Of a stretch of DNA of 64,000 bases, positions 50,780 through 59,012 are shown one piece after another. Within the stretch, counting starts at the first letter, position 1. Each line of letters opens with the position of its first letter. Location: positions 558,001 through 622,000 of the forward strand of contig NZ_JNYY01000005.1 in assembly GCF_000716785.1 (NCBI RefSeq), written 5' to 3'. Both the position numbers and the translations under genes were made by a program. This DNA is from Amycolatopsis vancoresmycina. GTDB taxonomy: Bacteria; Actinomycetota; Actinomycetes; Mycobacteriales; Pseudonocardiaceae. The notes under the pieces were generated by a model. That model was not told the origin of the DNA and did no database searches. It saw only the letters and a program-made list of their open reading frames with translations.

Positions 50780-53247
50780 TGCCCACCTCCAGCGAGGTTC
50801 ACGACGGCGCCGTGCCCGGCACCGAGCGTCTTGAACACAGCCGAGCCGTCCGAGTTGCCCGGCAGCCACACGACACCGTCGGGCAGGTCGGCGATCTCCA
50901 CCGGCAGCGTGATCGCACCGCGTTCGGTGCTGACCCGCACGGTCGTGCCCAGCCCCTCGGCGGTCTTGGCGGAGAGCCGCGCGACCGGCGTGCGCTGCGT
51001 GCCCTTGAGGTGCGGCTCGCCGTCCTGCAGCGATCCGTTGTCGATCAGCTGGCGCCAGGTCGACAGGACCACCTGGCCGGCACCCGGCGTCGCGGGCGGC
51101 GCGACCTCGGCGGCGACGTGGCTCCAGCGCAGCGCCGAAGCCTGGCCCAGCTTCTCGAAGTCACCGCGGGCGGCGGCCGGCGTCTGCGTGAACAGGTCCG
51201 CGTCCATCTCGACGGCCAGGGTGTCGAGCACCCGGCAGTCCGGCAGGGCGCCGGTGCCTTCGATGGTCGTGTCGAACGGGCGGGTGCGGCCCTCCCAGTT
51301 GAGGTAGCTGCCGGACTTCTCGTCCGACGCCGCCACCGGGAGCACGACGTCCGCGCGCTCGGTCACCGCGCTGTGCCGCAGTTCGAGGCTGACGACGAAC
51401 CCGGCGCTGTCCAGCGCGCGCAGCGCGAGGTCCGGGTCCGGCAGGTCGTACGGGTCGACGCCGCCGACGACCAGGCCGCCGAGCTCGCGGGCCGAAGTGG
51501 CCAGCAGGATGTCGGTCGTGTCGCGGCCCGGCGTGGCCGGGAGCGGGACGCCCCAGGCGTTTTCGACCGCGACGCGGGCGGCGTCGTCGCCGACCCGGCG
51601 GCCGCCGGGCAGGAGCGACGGCACGCAGCCGGTCTCCAGGGCACCCCGGTCGCCGGCGCGGCGCGGGATCCACGCGAGCCGGACGCCGGTGCGCTCGACC
51701 AGGTCGTGCAGCGCGGCGAACAGGCCGGGGATCGCGGCGGCGCGCTCGCCGACCAGGACCACGGCGCCTTCGCCGCGCAGGGCCTCGTCGAGGTCCGGCG
51801 CGTGCTTGGCGATGCCTTCGACGGCCGCGGCTTCCTGGCCGGGGACGCAGGCGAGGAGTTCGCCGAACGTCTTGCGGACCGACGACGTCGTCCACTGTCC
51901 CAAGTGGACGACCCGGGTGCGGTTCCGGCGGGCCGCCTTGCGCAGCCGCAGGAACACGATCGGCGCTTCGTCCTCGGGTTCGAAGGCGACGCACAGGACC
52001 GTGCGGGCCCGCTCGATCTCGCCGAAGGTGACACCGGACTCCGGCGTCACGCCCACGACGTGCGAGGTGATGAACGCGAGTTCCTCGGCCGAGTGCGGGC
52101 GGGCGCGGAAGTCGACGTCGTTGGTGCGCAGGGCGACCCGGGCGAACTTCGAGTACGCGTAGGCGTCCTCGACGGTCAGCCGGCCACCGGGCAGGACGCC
52201 GACGCCGCCTTCTGCGCGGGCTTCGAGCAGGCCCGCCGCCGCCGCACGCAGTGCGTCGGTCCAGGACGCCTCTTCCAGCTCACCGGTCGTCTTGTTCCGG
52301 ACCAGCGGGCGGCGGATGCGGTCGTCGGCGCCGGTGTAGCGGAAGGCGAACCGGCCCTTGTCGCAGATCCACTCTTCGTTGACTTCCGGGTCGTCGCCGG
52401 CCAGCTTGCGCTGGACCTTGCCGCGGCGGAAGTCGGTGCGCTCGGCGCAGCCGGACGAGCAGTGCTCGCAGACGCTCGGCGAGGACACCAGGTCGAACGG
52501 CCGCGACCGGAAGCGGTAGGCCGCGCTGGTGAGCGCGCCGACCGGGCAGATCTGGATGACGTTGCCGGAGAAGTAGGACTGGAACGGCTGACCGGACGTC
52601 GTCCGCGAGGCCAGGTCCAGCACGTCCGCCGTCTCCGCGGTGCCGATCTGCTGGTGGGCGCCGCGTTCGAGGAGCTCGATGAACGGGTCGCCGGCGATCT
52701 CGCGGGAGAACCGGGTGCAGCGCTGGCAGAGCACGCAGCGTTCGCGGTCCAGCAGCACCTGCGTCGAGATCGGCAGCGGCTTCGGGAACGTCCGCTTGGT
52801 GTCGACGAACCGGGAGTCGGTGCGGCCGTGGGCCAGTGCCTGGTTCTGCAGCGGGCACTCGCCGCCCTTGTCGCAGATCGGGCAGTCCAGTGGGTGGTTG
52901 ATGAGCAGCAGCTCCATCACACCCTGCTGGGCCTTGTCCGCGACCGCCGACGTCAGCTGGGTCTTGACGACCATGCCGTCGGCGACGGTCATCGTGCAGG
53001 ACGCCTGCGGCTTCGGCATCGGGCGGCCGCCCATCTCGACCTCGACCAGGCACTGGCGGCAGGCGCCCGCCGGGTCGAGGAGCGGGTGGTCGCAGAACCG
53101 CGGGATGACCGTGCCGAGGCGTTCGGCCGTGCGGATGAGGAGCTCGCCCTTGGGGGCGATGACCTCTTCGCCGTCGATGACCAGCTTGACGTGGCCTTCG
53201 GGGACCGGCGTCTCGGTGGTCTCGGGCTTGTCGGGGGCGATCGTCAT
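50776..53247 (-). CDS. nuoG: NADH-quinone oxidoreductase subunit G
   Basis: This 823-residue subunit has an N-terminal [2Fe-2S] site (Cys52, Cys63, Cys66, Cys84), the N5 site (His118, Cys122, Cys125, Cys131) and N4 (Cys171, Cys174, Cys177, Cys234). Cys260, Cys263, Cys267 and Cys295 fit CxxCxxxC-x27-C, the ligand set of the off-path N7 cluster. The remaining 500 residues are a molybdopterin-oxidoreductase-like domain without evident cofactor site. It shares four bases with nuoF. Confidence 0.95.
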   Translation of the reverse strand: MTIAPDKPETTETPVPEGHVKLVIDGEEVIAPKGELLIRTAERLGTVIPRFCDHPLLDPAGACRQCLVEVEMGGRPMPKPQASCTMTVADGMVVKTQLTSAVADKAQQGVMELLLINHPLDCPICDKGGECPLQNQALAHGRTDSRFVDTKRTFPKPLPISTQVLLDRERCVLCQRCTRFSREIAGDPFIELLERGAHQQIGTAETADVLDLASRTTSGQPFQSYFSGNVIQICPVGALTSAAYRFRSRPFDLVSSPSVCEHCSSGCAERTDFRRGKVQRKLAGDDPEVNEEWICDKGRFAFRYTGADDRIRRPLVRNKTTGELEEASWTDALRAAAAGLLEARAEGGVGVLPGGRLTVEDAYAYSKFARVALRTNDVDFRARPHSAEELAFITSHVVGVTPESGVTFGEIERARTVLCVAFEPEDEAPIVFLRLRKAARRNRTRVVHLGQWTTSSVRKTFGELLACVPGQEAAAVEGIAKHAPDLDEALRGEGAVVLVGERAAAIPGLFAALHDLVERTGVRLAWIPRRAGDRGALETGCVPSLLPGGRRVGDDAARVAVENAWGVPLPATPGRDTTDILLATSARELGGLVVGGVDPYDLPDPDLALRALDSAGFVVSLELRHSAVTERADVVLPVAASDEKSGSYLNWEGRTRPFDTTIEGTGALPDCRVLDTLAVEMDADLFTQTPAAARGDFEKLGQASALRWSHVAAEVAPPATPGAGQVVLSTWRQLIDNGSLQDGEPHLKGTQRTPVARLSAKTAEGLGTTVRVSTERGAITLPVEIADLPDGVVWLPGNSDGSAVFKTLGAGHGAVVNLAGGGQ

Positions 53248-54524
53248 GCCTCTGCTCCCACCAGCTCACGCTTGTTCGACTCACACAGGGCGAGGAACTC
53301 GTCCCGGAAGTACTTGATGCCGCTCTGGATCGGCGACACCGCGCCGTCACCGAGGGCGCAGAACGACCGGCCGAGGATGTTGTCGCAGACGTCGAGGAGG
53401 GTGTCGATGTCCTCTTCGGTGCCGTGGCCCTCGACCATCCGCTCGAGGATCTGCGCCAGCCAGTACGTGCCTTCGCGGCACGGCGTGCACTTGCCGCAGG
53501 ACTCGTGCTCGTAGAACTGGGTCCACTTCATCACGGCCCACGGCACCGACACGGTCTCGTTGAAGACCTGGACGGCGGTGGTGCCCAGCATCGACCCGGC
53601 TTCCGCCGCGCCTTCGAAGTCCAGGGGGACGTCGAGGTGCTCGGCGGTGAACATCGGGGTGGACGAGCCGCCCGGGGTCCAGAACTTGAGCGGGATGCCG
53701 TCCTTCATGCCGCCCGCCATGTCGAGCAGCTCGCGCAGCGTGGTGCCGAGCGGGCACTCGTACTGGCCGGGCTTCTCGACGTGGCCGGAGATCGAGTAGA
53801 TCTTCGGGCCGGGCGACTTCTCGCGGCCCATCTCGCGGAACCAGCTCGACCCGCCGTTGACGATGAACGGCGCGCTCGCGATGGTCTCGACGTTGTTGAC
53901 CGTGGTCGGCGCGGCGTAGAGACCGGCGGCCGCGGGGAACGGCGGCTTGAGCCGCGGCTGGCCGCGGCGGCCTTCGAGCGAGTCCAGCAGCGCGGTTTCC
54001 TCGCCGCAGATGTACGCGCCCGCGCCCGCGTGGACGGTGATCTTGAGGTCGAAGCCGGAGCCGAGGATGTTCTCGCCCAGGTAGCCCGCCGCTTCGGCTT
54101 CGCGCACGGCCGCGTTGAGCCGGCGGATGCAGTGGAGCGCTTCCCCGCGGACGTAGATGAAGCAGTGGTTGGACCGCATCGCGTAGGAGGCGATGATGCA
54201 GCCCTCGATGAGCGAGTGCGGGTCCGCCATCATCAGCGGGATGTCCTTGCAGGTACCCGGCTCGCCCTCGTCGGCGTTGATCACCAGGTAGTGCGGCTTG
54301 TCGAAGTTCGGCGGCATGAAGGACCACTTGATGCCGGCCGGGAAGCCCGCGCCGCCGCGGCCGCGCAGGCCGGAGTCCTTGACCAGCTGGACGAGCTGCT
54401 CCGGCGTCCCGGCCAGCGCCTTGCGGACGGCGGTGTAGCCCTCGAGGGCCTCGTACTGCCCGATCTGCCAGGAGTTCGGCGACAGCCAGCGCTTGGTGAG
54501 GACCGGAGTGATGGGGTCAGCCAC
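53244..54524 (-). CDS. nuoF: NADH-quinone oxidoreductase subunit F
   Basis: This protein has 426 residues from GTG 54524, one base into the nuoE stop. GRGGAGFPAGIKWSF and NADEGEPGTCKDIPLM bind NADH and FMN. The N3 cluster ligands are ESCGKCTPCREGT and FCALGD. It is the NADH entry site of complex I. Confidence 0.95.
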   Translation of the reverse strand: MADPITPVLTKRWLSPNSWQIGQYEALEGYTAVRKALAGTPEQLVQLVKDSGLRGRGGAGFPAGIKWSFMPPNFDKPHYLVINADEGEPGTCKDIPLMMADPHSLIEGCIIASYAMRSNHCFIYVRGEALHCIRRLNAAVREAEAAGYLGENILGSGFDLKITVHAGAGAYICGEETALLDSLEGRRGQPRLKPPFPAAAGLYAAPTTVNNVETIASAPFIVNGGSSWFREMGREKSPGPKIYSISGHVEKPGQYECPLGTTLRELLDMAGGMKDGIPLKFWTPGGSSTPMFTAEHLDVPLDFEGAAEAGSMLGTTAVQVFNETVSVPWAVMKWTQFYEHESCGKCTPCREGTYWLAQILERMVEGHGTEEDIDTLLDVCDNILGRSFCALGDGAVSPIQSGIKYFRDEFLALCESNKRELVGAEA

Positions 54525-55381
54525 TACTTCTTCTCCACTTCTGGCAGCGGGACATCGGACGCCACCGGGGCGACCCAGCCGCGGTCCTGCGCGAGCTTCG
54601 CGCCCCGCAGCGTCTCGACGGCCTGCGACGGGCCGTCGACGTCCCGGCGGTACGCGGCTTCGTCCTCCGGGAAGAACCCGGCGAGCTGCAGCTCGGCGCC
54701 CTTGAAGTTCGTCAGCGGGGCACCGCGCGTCGGGGCCGGCTTCTTGCCCGCCTGCAGCGCGTCGACCAGCGCGACGGCCTTGTCCTCGGTCTGGTTGTCG
54801 AAGTACTCGTAGTTGACCTGGATGACCGGCGCGAGGTCGCAGGCCGCGAGGCACTCGGCGTGCTCGAGGGTGATCGAGCCCGGCTCGTTCGGCGTGCCCG
54901 CGGTCTCGTTGTGCCCCAGCGGTTCCGACTCGGAACCGAGGTGCGTCTGGAGCCGCTTGTAGATCGCGTCGCCGCCCATGGCCGCGCACAGCGTGTTGGT
55001 GCAGACGCTCACGAGGTGCTCGCCGCACGGCTTGCGCTTGTACATCGTGTAGAACGTCGCGACCGCGCTGACCTCGGCGTCGGACAGGTCGAGCTGCTTC
55101 GCGCAGAACGCGATGCCTTCCTGGCTGACGTACCCCTGCACCGACTGCACGAGGTGCAGCATCGGCAGCAGCGCCGAGCGGGACTGCGGGTAGCGCTCGA
55201 TCAGGTTCTGCGCCTTCGCGTGGATGTCCGCGTCGAAGATGTCTTCCAGCGGAGTCTCGGTGATGATCCCGGCAGCCACTGCCGGATCCGGCGCGATGGC
55301 GACGACGTCGGTGTCCGGGCCGGCCGCGGCGTGCGTCGTCGCGGAGTAGTTCGGGCCCGGCTCGGGAACTGCTGTGGTCAT
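54524..55381 (-). CDS. nuoE: NADH-quinone oxidoreductase subunit E
   Basis: This 285-residue protein has the thioredoxin-like [2Fe-2S] (N1a) ligands in SVCTNTLC and AECLAACD. It is longer than E. coli NuoE because of a C-terminal extension of about 80 residues, also seen in actinobacterial homologues. ATG 55381 overlaps nuoD by ATGA. It works with NuoF. Confidence 0.94.
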   Translation of the reverse strand: MTTAVPEPGPNYSATTHAAAGPDTDVVAIAPDPAVAAGIITETPLEDIFDADIHAKAQNLIERYPQSRSALLPMLHLVQSVQGYVSQEGIAFCAKQLDLSDAEVSAVATFYTMYKRKPCGEHLVSVCTNTLCAAMGGDAIYKRLQTHLGSESEPLGHNETAGTPNEPGSITLEHAECLAACDLAPVIQVNYEYFDNQTEDKAVALVDALQAGKKPAPTRGAPLTNFKGAELQLAGFFPEDEAAYRRDVDGPSQAVETLRGAKLAQDRGWVAPVASDVPLPEVEKK

Positions 55382-56757
55382 CGGTCCACTCCCCCCATGA
55401 CGGGGTCGATCGAGGCGATGGCGGCGATCACGTCGGCGACCAGGCCGCCCTCGGCCATGGCGGGCATCGACTGCAGGTTCACGAAGCTCGGTTCGCGCAC
55501 GTGGACCCGCAGCGGCCGGGTGCCGCCGTCGGAAACCAGGTGCGCGCCCAGTTCGCCGCGCGGCGACTCGACCGAGGTGTACACCTGCCCGGCCGGCACC
55601 TTGAAGCCCTCGGTGACCAGCTTGAAGTGGTGGATCAGGGACTCCATCGACTGGCCCATGATCTTCTTGACGTGCTCGAGGGAGTTGCCCATGCCGTCGC
55701 TGCCGATGGACAGCTGCGCGGGCCACGCCACCTTCTTGTCCTCGACCATGACCGGGCCCGGCTCGAGCTTCTCGAGGCACTGCTCGATGATCTTGAGGCT
55801 CTCGTGCATCTCGTGCACCCGGATCAGGTAGCGCGACCAGCAGTCGGCGCCGTTGTCCACCGGCACGTCGAAGTCGAACTCGTCGTAGCAGGAGTACGGC
55901 TCGGTCTTGCGCAGGTCCCACGGCAGGCCGGCGGACCGCAGCACCGGCCCGGTGACGCCGAGCGCGAGGCACGCGTCGACCGGCAGGTAGCCCACGCCCT
56001 TGAGCCTGTTCCGCCAGATCGGCTGGCCGGTGAACAGCTTGTCGTACAGCGGAAGGCGCTTCTTCATCGTCTTGATGAATTCGCTGACCTTCTCGTGGTA
56101 GTCGGCCGGCATGTCCTGCGCGAGGCCGCCGGGCCGGATGAACGCGTGGTTCATCCGCAGGCCGGTCAGGTGCTCCAGCAGGTGCAGCACCTCTTCGCGC
56201 TCGCGGAAGCCGAGCGTCATCGCGGTGGTGGCGCCGAGCTCCATGCCGCCGGTGGCGATGTAGACCAGGTGCGAGCCGATCCGGTTGATCTCCAGCAGCA
56301 GCACGCGCAGCAGCTGCGCGCGGCGCGGGGCCTCGATCTGCAGCAGCTTCTCGACGCCGAGGCAGTACGCCATCTCCGTCGAAAGCGGGGCCAGGTAGTC
56401 CATGCGCGTCACGAAGGTGACGCCCTGGGTCCAGGTCCGGTACTCGCAGTTCTTCTCGATGCCGGTGTGCAGGTAGCCGATGACCGACCGCAGCTGCGTG
56501 ACGGTCTCGCCCTCCATCTCCAGCACGAGCCGGAGCACGCCGTGCGTCGACGGGTGCTGCGGGCCCATGTTGATGACCATGCGCTCGTCGTGCTGGGCGT
56601 CGGCGATGACGTCGTCCCAGTCGCCGCCGGAGACCGTGTAGACGCGGCCTTCGGTGGTGTCGCGGGAATCGGCGTAGTTCGCGTTGTCGGTGCTGTCGGA
56701 CCCCGGCGCGCTCGTGTCCGTCCCGGTGGTGACGTCGGACAGGTTCTCGGTGCTCAC
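55378..56757 (-). CDS. nuoD: NADH-quinone oxidoreductase subunit D
   Basis: This 459-residue 49-kDa-type subunit includes MGPQHPSTHGVLRLVLEMEGE, with the His involved in quinone chemistry, and the conserved SVESPRGELGAHL near the C-terminus. The first 60 residues are an acidic extension. GTG 56757 has GGAGG about eight bases upstream. The site of quinone reduction is shared with NuoB and NuoH. The nuoC/nuoD junction contains a duplicated segment (see repeat entry). Confidence 0.95.
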   Translation of the reverse strand: MSTENLSDVTTGTDTSAPGSDSTDNANYADSRDTTEGRVYTVSGGDWDDVIADAQHDERMVINMGPQHPSTHGVLRLVLEMEGETVTQLRSVIGYLHTGIEKNCEYRTWTQGVTFVTRMDYLAPLSTEMAYCLGVEKLLQIEAPRRAQLLRVLLLEINRIGSHLVYIATGGMELGATTAMTLGFREREEVLHLLEHLTGLRMNHAFIRPGGLAQDMPADYHEKVSEFIKTMKKRLPLYDKLFTGQPIWRNRLKGVGYLPVDACLALGVTGPVLRSAGLPWDLRKTEPYSCYDEFDFDVPVDNGADCWSRYLIRVHEMHESLKIIEQCLEKLEPGPVMVEDKKVAWPAQLSIGSDGMGNSLEHVKKIMGQSMESLIHHFKLVTEGFKVPAGQVYTSVESPRGELGAHLVSDGGTRPLRVHVREPSFVNLQSMPAMAEGGLVADVIAAIASIDPVMGGVDR

Positions 56758-56840
56758 GAGTACGACCTCCGCTGGTTATGACTTGGCCGGGATGTCCGCG
56801 ACCGGCGGCCGTAGCTGCTCACGAGTACGACCTCCGCTGG
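56751..56840 (-). repeat. 25-base direct repeat at the nuoC/nuoD junction
   Basis: A 25-base perfect direct repeat is found at 56751-56775 and 56816-56840 (65 bases apart). Each copy contains CCAGCGGAGG (ribosome-binding site) and CGTACTCGTGAGCA with an overlapping GTG start and TGA stop, read on the minus strand. The upstream copy ends nuoC and the downstream copy starts nuoD. A local duplication that spread the original overlapping junction is the simplest explanation. Confidence 0.9.
56754..56822 (-). CDS. 22-residue coupling mini-ORF between nuoC and nuoD
   Basis: GTG 56822 overlaps the nuoC TGA (56819-56821), and after 22 codons the frame ends at TGA 56756-56754, which overlaps the nuoD GTG (56757). 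The last six codons (QRRSYS) repeat the last six of nuoC because of the duplicated segment. The ORF is thus coupled on both sides, as at the korA/korB junction. Expression is not known. Confidence 0.5.
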   Translation of the reverse strand: MSSYGRRSRTSRPSHNQRRSYS

Positions 56841-57568
56841 TCCGGCGGCGGGATCTCCGCGCCCTTGTATTCGACCGGGATCCCGCCGAGCGGGTAGTCC
56901 TTGCGCTGGGGGTGGCCGTCCCAGTCGTCCGGCATCAGGATCCGGGTCAGCGCCGGGTGGCCGTCGAAGACGATCCCGAACATGTCCCAGGTCTCCCGCT
57001 CCTGCCAGTCGGCGGTCGGGTACGTCTCCACCAGCGACGGCACGTGCGCGTCCTCGACGTCGAGGGTGACCTCGAGGCGGATCCGGCGCCGGTAGGTCAG
57101 CGACGTGAAGTGGTAGACCGCGTGCAGCCGCTGCGGGACGTCGACGCCGTAGTCCACACCGGACACCGAGGACAGCAGCTCGAAGCGGAGGCCGCCGTCG
57201 TCGCGCAGCGTCTTCGCGATCGCCGGGAGGTGCTCGCGGGCGACGTAGAAGGTGATCTCGCCGCGGTCGACGGTGGTCTGCAGGATCGCCTCGGCGGGGA
57301 TCTTGCGCTCGGCCAGCGCGGCGTAGAACTCGTCGGCGAACTGGTCGAACCAGCCGCCGTACGGGCGTTCGGCCGGCGCCGGGCTGTAGGCCGGGAGCCG
57401 GACGCCGCCGTAGCCGGAGGTGTCGCCGGTGCCGTGGACACCGAACATGCCCTGGCGTTCGCGGCCGGTGACGACCGGTTCGGCCGCGCCCGGTCCCGCG
57501 GCCGTGAGGCCGGTCTCGGCTCGCTCGGCGCTGGACTGCTCGTCGCCGGGTTGGGGGTTCTCAGTCAT
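56819..57568 (-). CDS. nuoC: NADH-quinone oxidoreductase subunit C
   Basis: This 249-residue 30-kDa-type subunit has ADWQERETWDMFGIVFDGHP, the conserved signature, and a terminal GHPQRKDYPLGG. The first 65 residues are an actinobacterial extension rich in Glu/Pro/Gly. It sits in the hydrophilic arm between NuoD and NuoI. A four-base gap separates it from nuoB. Confidence 0.95.
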   Translation of the reverse strand: MTENPQPGDEQSSAERAETGLTAAGPGAAEPVVTGRERQGMFGVHGTGDTSGYGGVRLPAYSPAPAERPYGGWFDQFADEFYAALAERKIPAEAILQTTVDRGEITFYVAREHLPAIAKTLRDDGGLRFELLSSVSGVDYGVDVPQRLHAVYHFTSLTYRRRIRLEVTLDVEDAHVPSLVETYPTADWQERETWDMFGIVFDGHPALTRILMPDDWDGHPQRKDYPLGGIPVEYKGAEIPPPDQRRSYS

Positions 57569-57572
57569 CGCT

Positions 57573-58121
57573 CTACTTCTTCGCGTACTTGATCGACGAC
57601 GCGACGAGCTCGGTGCGCTCCCCGCTCGCGGCGCGGATGGCGGCGCGGCGGGCGTTGATCGGCTCGTCCTGGATCTTGGCGTGCAGCTTGAGGATCGCGT
57701 CCAGCAGCATCTCCGGCCGCGGCGGGCAGCCGGGCAGGTACATGTCGACCGGCACGATGTGGTCGACGCCCTGGACCACGGCGTAGTTGTTGAACATGCC
57801 GCCGGAGGAGGCGCAGACGCCCATCGCGAGCACCCAGCGCGGTTCGGCCATCTGGTCGTAGATCTGGCGCAGGACCGGCGCCATCTTCTGCGTGACCCGG
57901 CCGGCGACGATCATCAGGTCGGCCTGCCGCGGCGTCGCGCTGAAGCGCTCCATGCCGAAGCGGGCGATGTCGTAGCGGGAACCGCCGACCGTCATCATCT
58001 CGATCGCGCAGCAGGCGAGGCCGAAGGTGGCGGGCCACAGCGAGTTCTTGCGCGCCCAGTTGACGAGGCCTTCGAGGCTGGCCAGCAGGATGCCGTTGGG
58101 GAGTTTTTCTTCCAGGCCCAT
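57573..58121 (-). CDS. nuoB: NADH-quinone oxidoreductase subunit B
   Basis: This 182-residue subunit carries the N2 cluster cysteines in FGLACCAIEMMTV, MGVCASSGGMFNNY and PGCPPRPEMLLDA. It passes electrons to quinone. A four-base gap separates it from nuoA. Confidence 0.96.
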   Translation of the reverse strand: MGLEEKLPNGILLASLEGLVNWARKNSLWPATFGLACCAIEMMTVGGSRYDIARFGMERFSATPRQADLMIVAGRVTQKMAPVLRQIYDQMAEPRWVLAMGVCASSGGMFNNYAVVQGVDHIVPVDMYLPGCPPRPEMLLDAILKLHAKIQDEPINARRAAIRAASGERTELVASSIKYAKK

Positions 58122-58125
58122 GGGT

Positions 58126-58545
58126 CTAGTTCCAATCCAGGCCGCCGCGCCGCCACACGTAGGCGTACGCGAAGCCGACCGTCGCGATGAACAGCAGGAT
58201 CTCCACCAGGCCGAACGTGCCCAGCGCGTTCGCCTGCACGGCGAACGGGTAGAGGAAGACCATCTCGATGTCGAACAGGATGAACAGCATCGCGGTGATG
58301 TAGTACGCGACCGGCATCCGCCCGGCGCCGACGAGCGGCTGCGGTGACGGCTCGATGCCGCATTCGTAGGCGGAGAGCTTGGCCTTGTTGTACCGGCTGG
58401 GGCCGACGAGCGGTCCGAGCAGGACCGACAGCACGGCGAACCCGAGCGCCAGGACGAACAAGATCACGATGGGCAGGTAGGGCTTCAGGCTCGGGGCCTC
58501 TTGGGCCAGCTGCACCGTGTCGGTCCGGGTCAGCAACGTCAGCAC
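58126..58545 (-). CDS. nuoA: NADH-quinone oxidoreductase subunit A
   Basis: This protein has 139 residues from GTG 58545, with three membrane helices and the signature AKLSAYECGIEP and FILFDIEMVFLYPFAV. It is the first gene of the nuoA-N operon. The start is uncertain: no strong ribosome-binding site precedes GTG 58545 and a six-codon ORF (58539-58559) overlaps it. The 467-base upstream region holds two Rex-type sites. Confidence 0.92.
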   Translation of the reverse strand: MLTLLTRTDTVQLAQEAPSLKPYLPIVILFVLALGFAVLSVLLGPLVGPSRYNKAKLSAYECGIEPSPQPLVGAGRMPVAYYITAMLFILFDIEMVFLYPFAVQANALGTFGLVEILLFIATVGFAYAYVWRRGGLDWN

Positions 58546-58688
58546 GGGGTCTTCGCCATCCTTTCCGCGCCGCTGCGGTTGTGCTTGTGGTGGGGAACCG
58601 CTGGGCCTCGTCGGCACCCTAAGGGACCTGGGTCACACCGCCGAGGGTCAGGGTCTCCTTACGGCCCGTGGCTGGGCCGGGGGTAGCT

Positions 58689-58704
58689 TGTGAAATAGTT
58701 CACA
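58689..58704 (-). promoter_or_regulatory. Rex operator-like site 1 upstream of nuoA
   Basis: TGTGAAATAGTTCACA (extended to 20 bases by C-T and A-G at its ends) fits the actinobacterial Rex operator pattern TGTGAA-N4-TTCACA. Rex responds to NADH/NAD and in Streptomyces represses nuo and cyd genes. It lies 143 bases upstream of the nuoA start. Confidence 0.85.
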
Positions 58705-58720
58705 AGCCACTCGTCGCGGA

Positions 58721-58736
58721 TGTGAAGCGATTCACA
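58721..58736 (-). promoter_or_regulatory. Rex operator-like site 2 upstream of nuoA
   Basis: TGTGAAGCGATTCACA is a second copy of the pattern, 32 bases (about three helical turns) centre to centre from the first. The two sites are on the same DNA face, which suits cooperative binding by a dimeric regulator. Confidence 0.85.
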
Positions 58737-58970
58737 AAGCATGGAGGGAGTCTAGGACGCGACTCACACTCTTGTCCCTAGTACCCCGTGTTATAAGGGT
58801 CGCCTAAGTTCTGCCGCCATCGTTGTCACGGGTCGGCAACACCGCGCGCGCGACCTGCGCGAAAGACCTTCAAGATCGCGATTCGGCCGGACAAAACGGG
58901 CGCTGACCTGTGATCTATCCCACTGACCGCACGGCCAACTTGTTAGGCCACTCGTGTGTCCGCGCGCGAA

Positions 58971-59001
58971 AGAGCCCGGCACGGAAGCCGTGCCGGGCTC
59001 T
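58971..59001 (-). terminator. Terminator after the menJ-like gene
   Basis: AGAGCCCGGCACGG (58971-58984) and CCGTGCCGGGCTCT (58988-59001) form a 14-base stem with a three-base loop, followed leftwards by TTTCG. It begins 11 bases after the reductase stop and ends the menaquinone operon before the nuo control region. Confidence 0.9.
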
Positions 59002-59012
59002 CGAAAATCCGC

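Larger units (their letters stand above)
58546..58970. other. nuo upstream region outside the operators
   Basis: Besides the two Rex-type palindromes (58689-58704 and 58721-58736) I see no gene in this 425-base stretch. The nuo promoter must lie in it, read leftwards, near or overlapping the palindromes; no -10 match is good enough to call. Confidence 0.5.

Noticed and set aside
58539..58559. Six-codon ORF overlapping the nuoA start
   Set aside because: It has the right position for a leader, but its AAAGG site directly abuts the ATG and nothing else supports translation.
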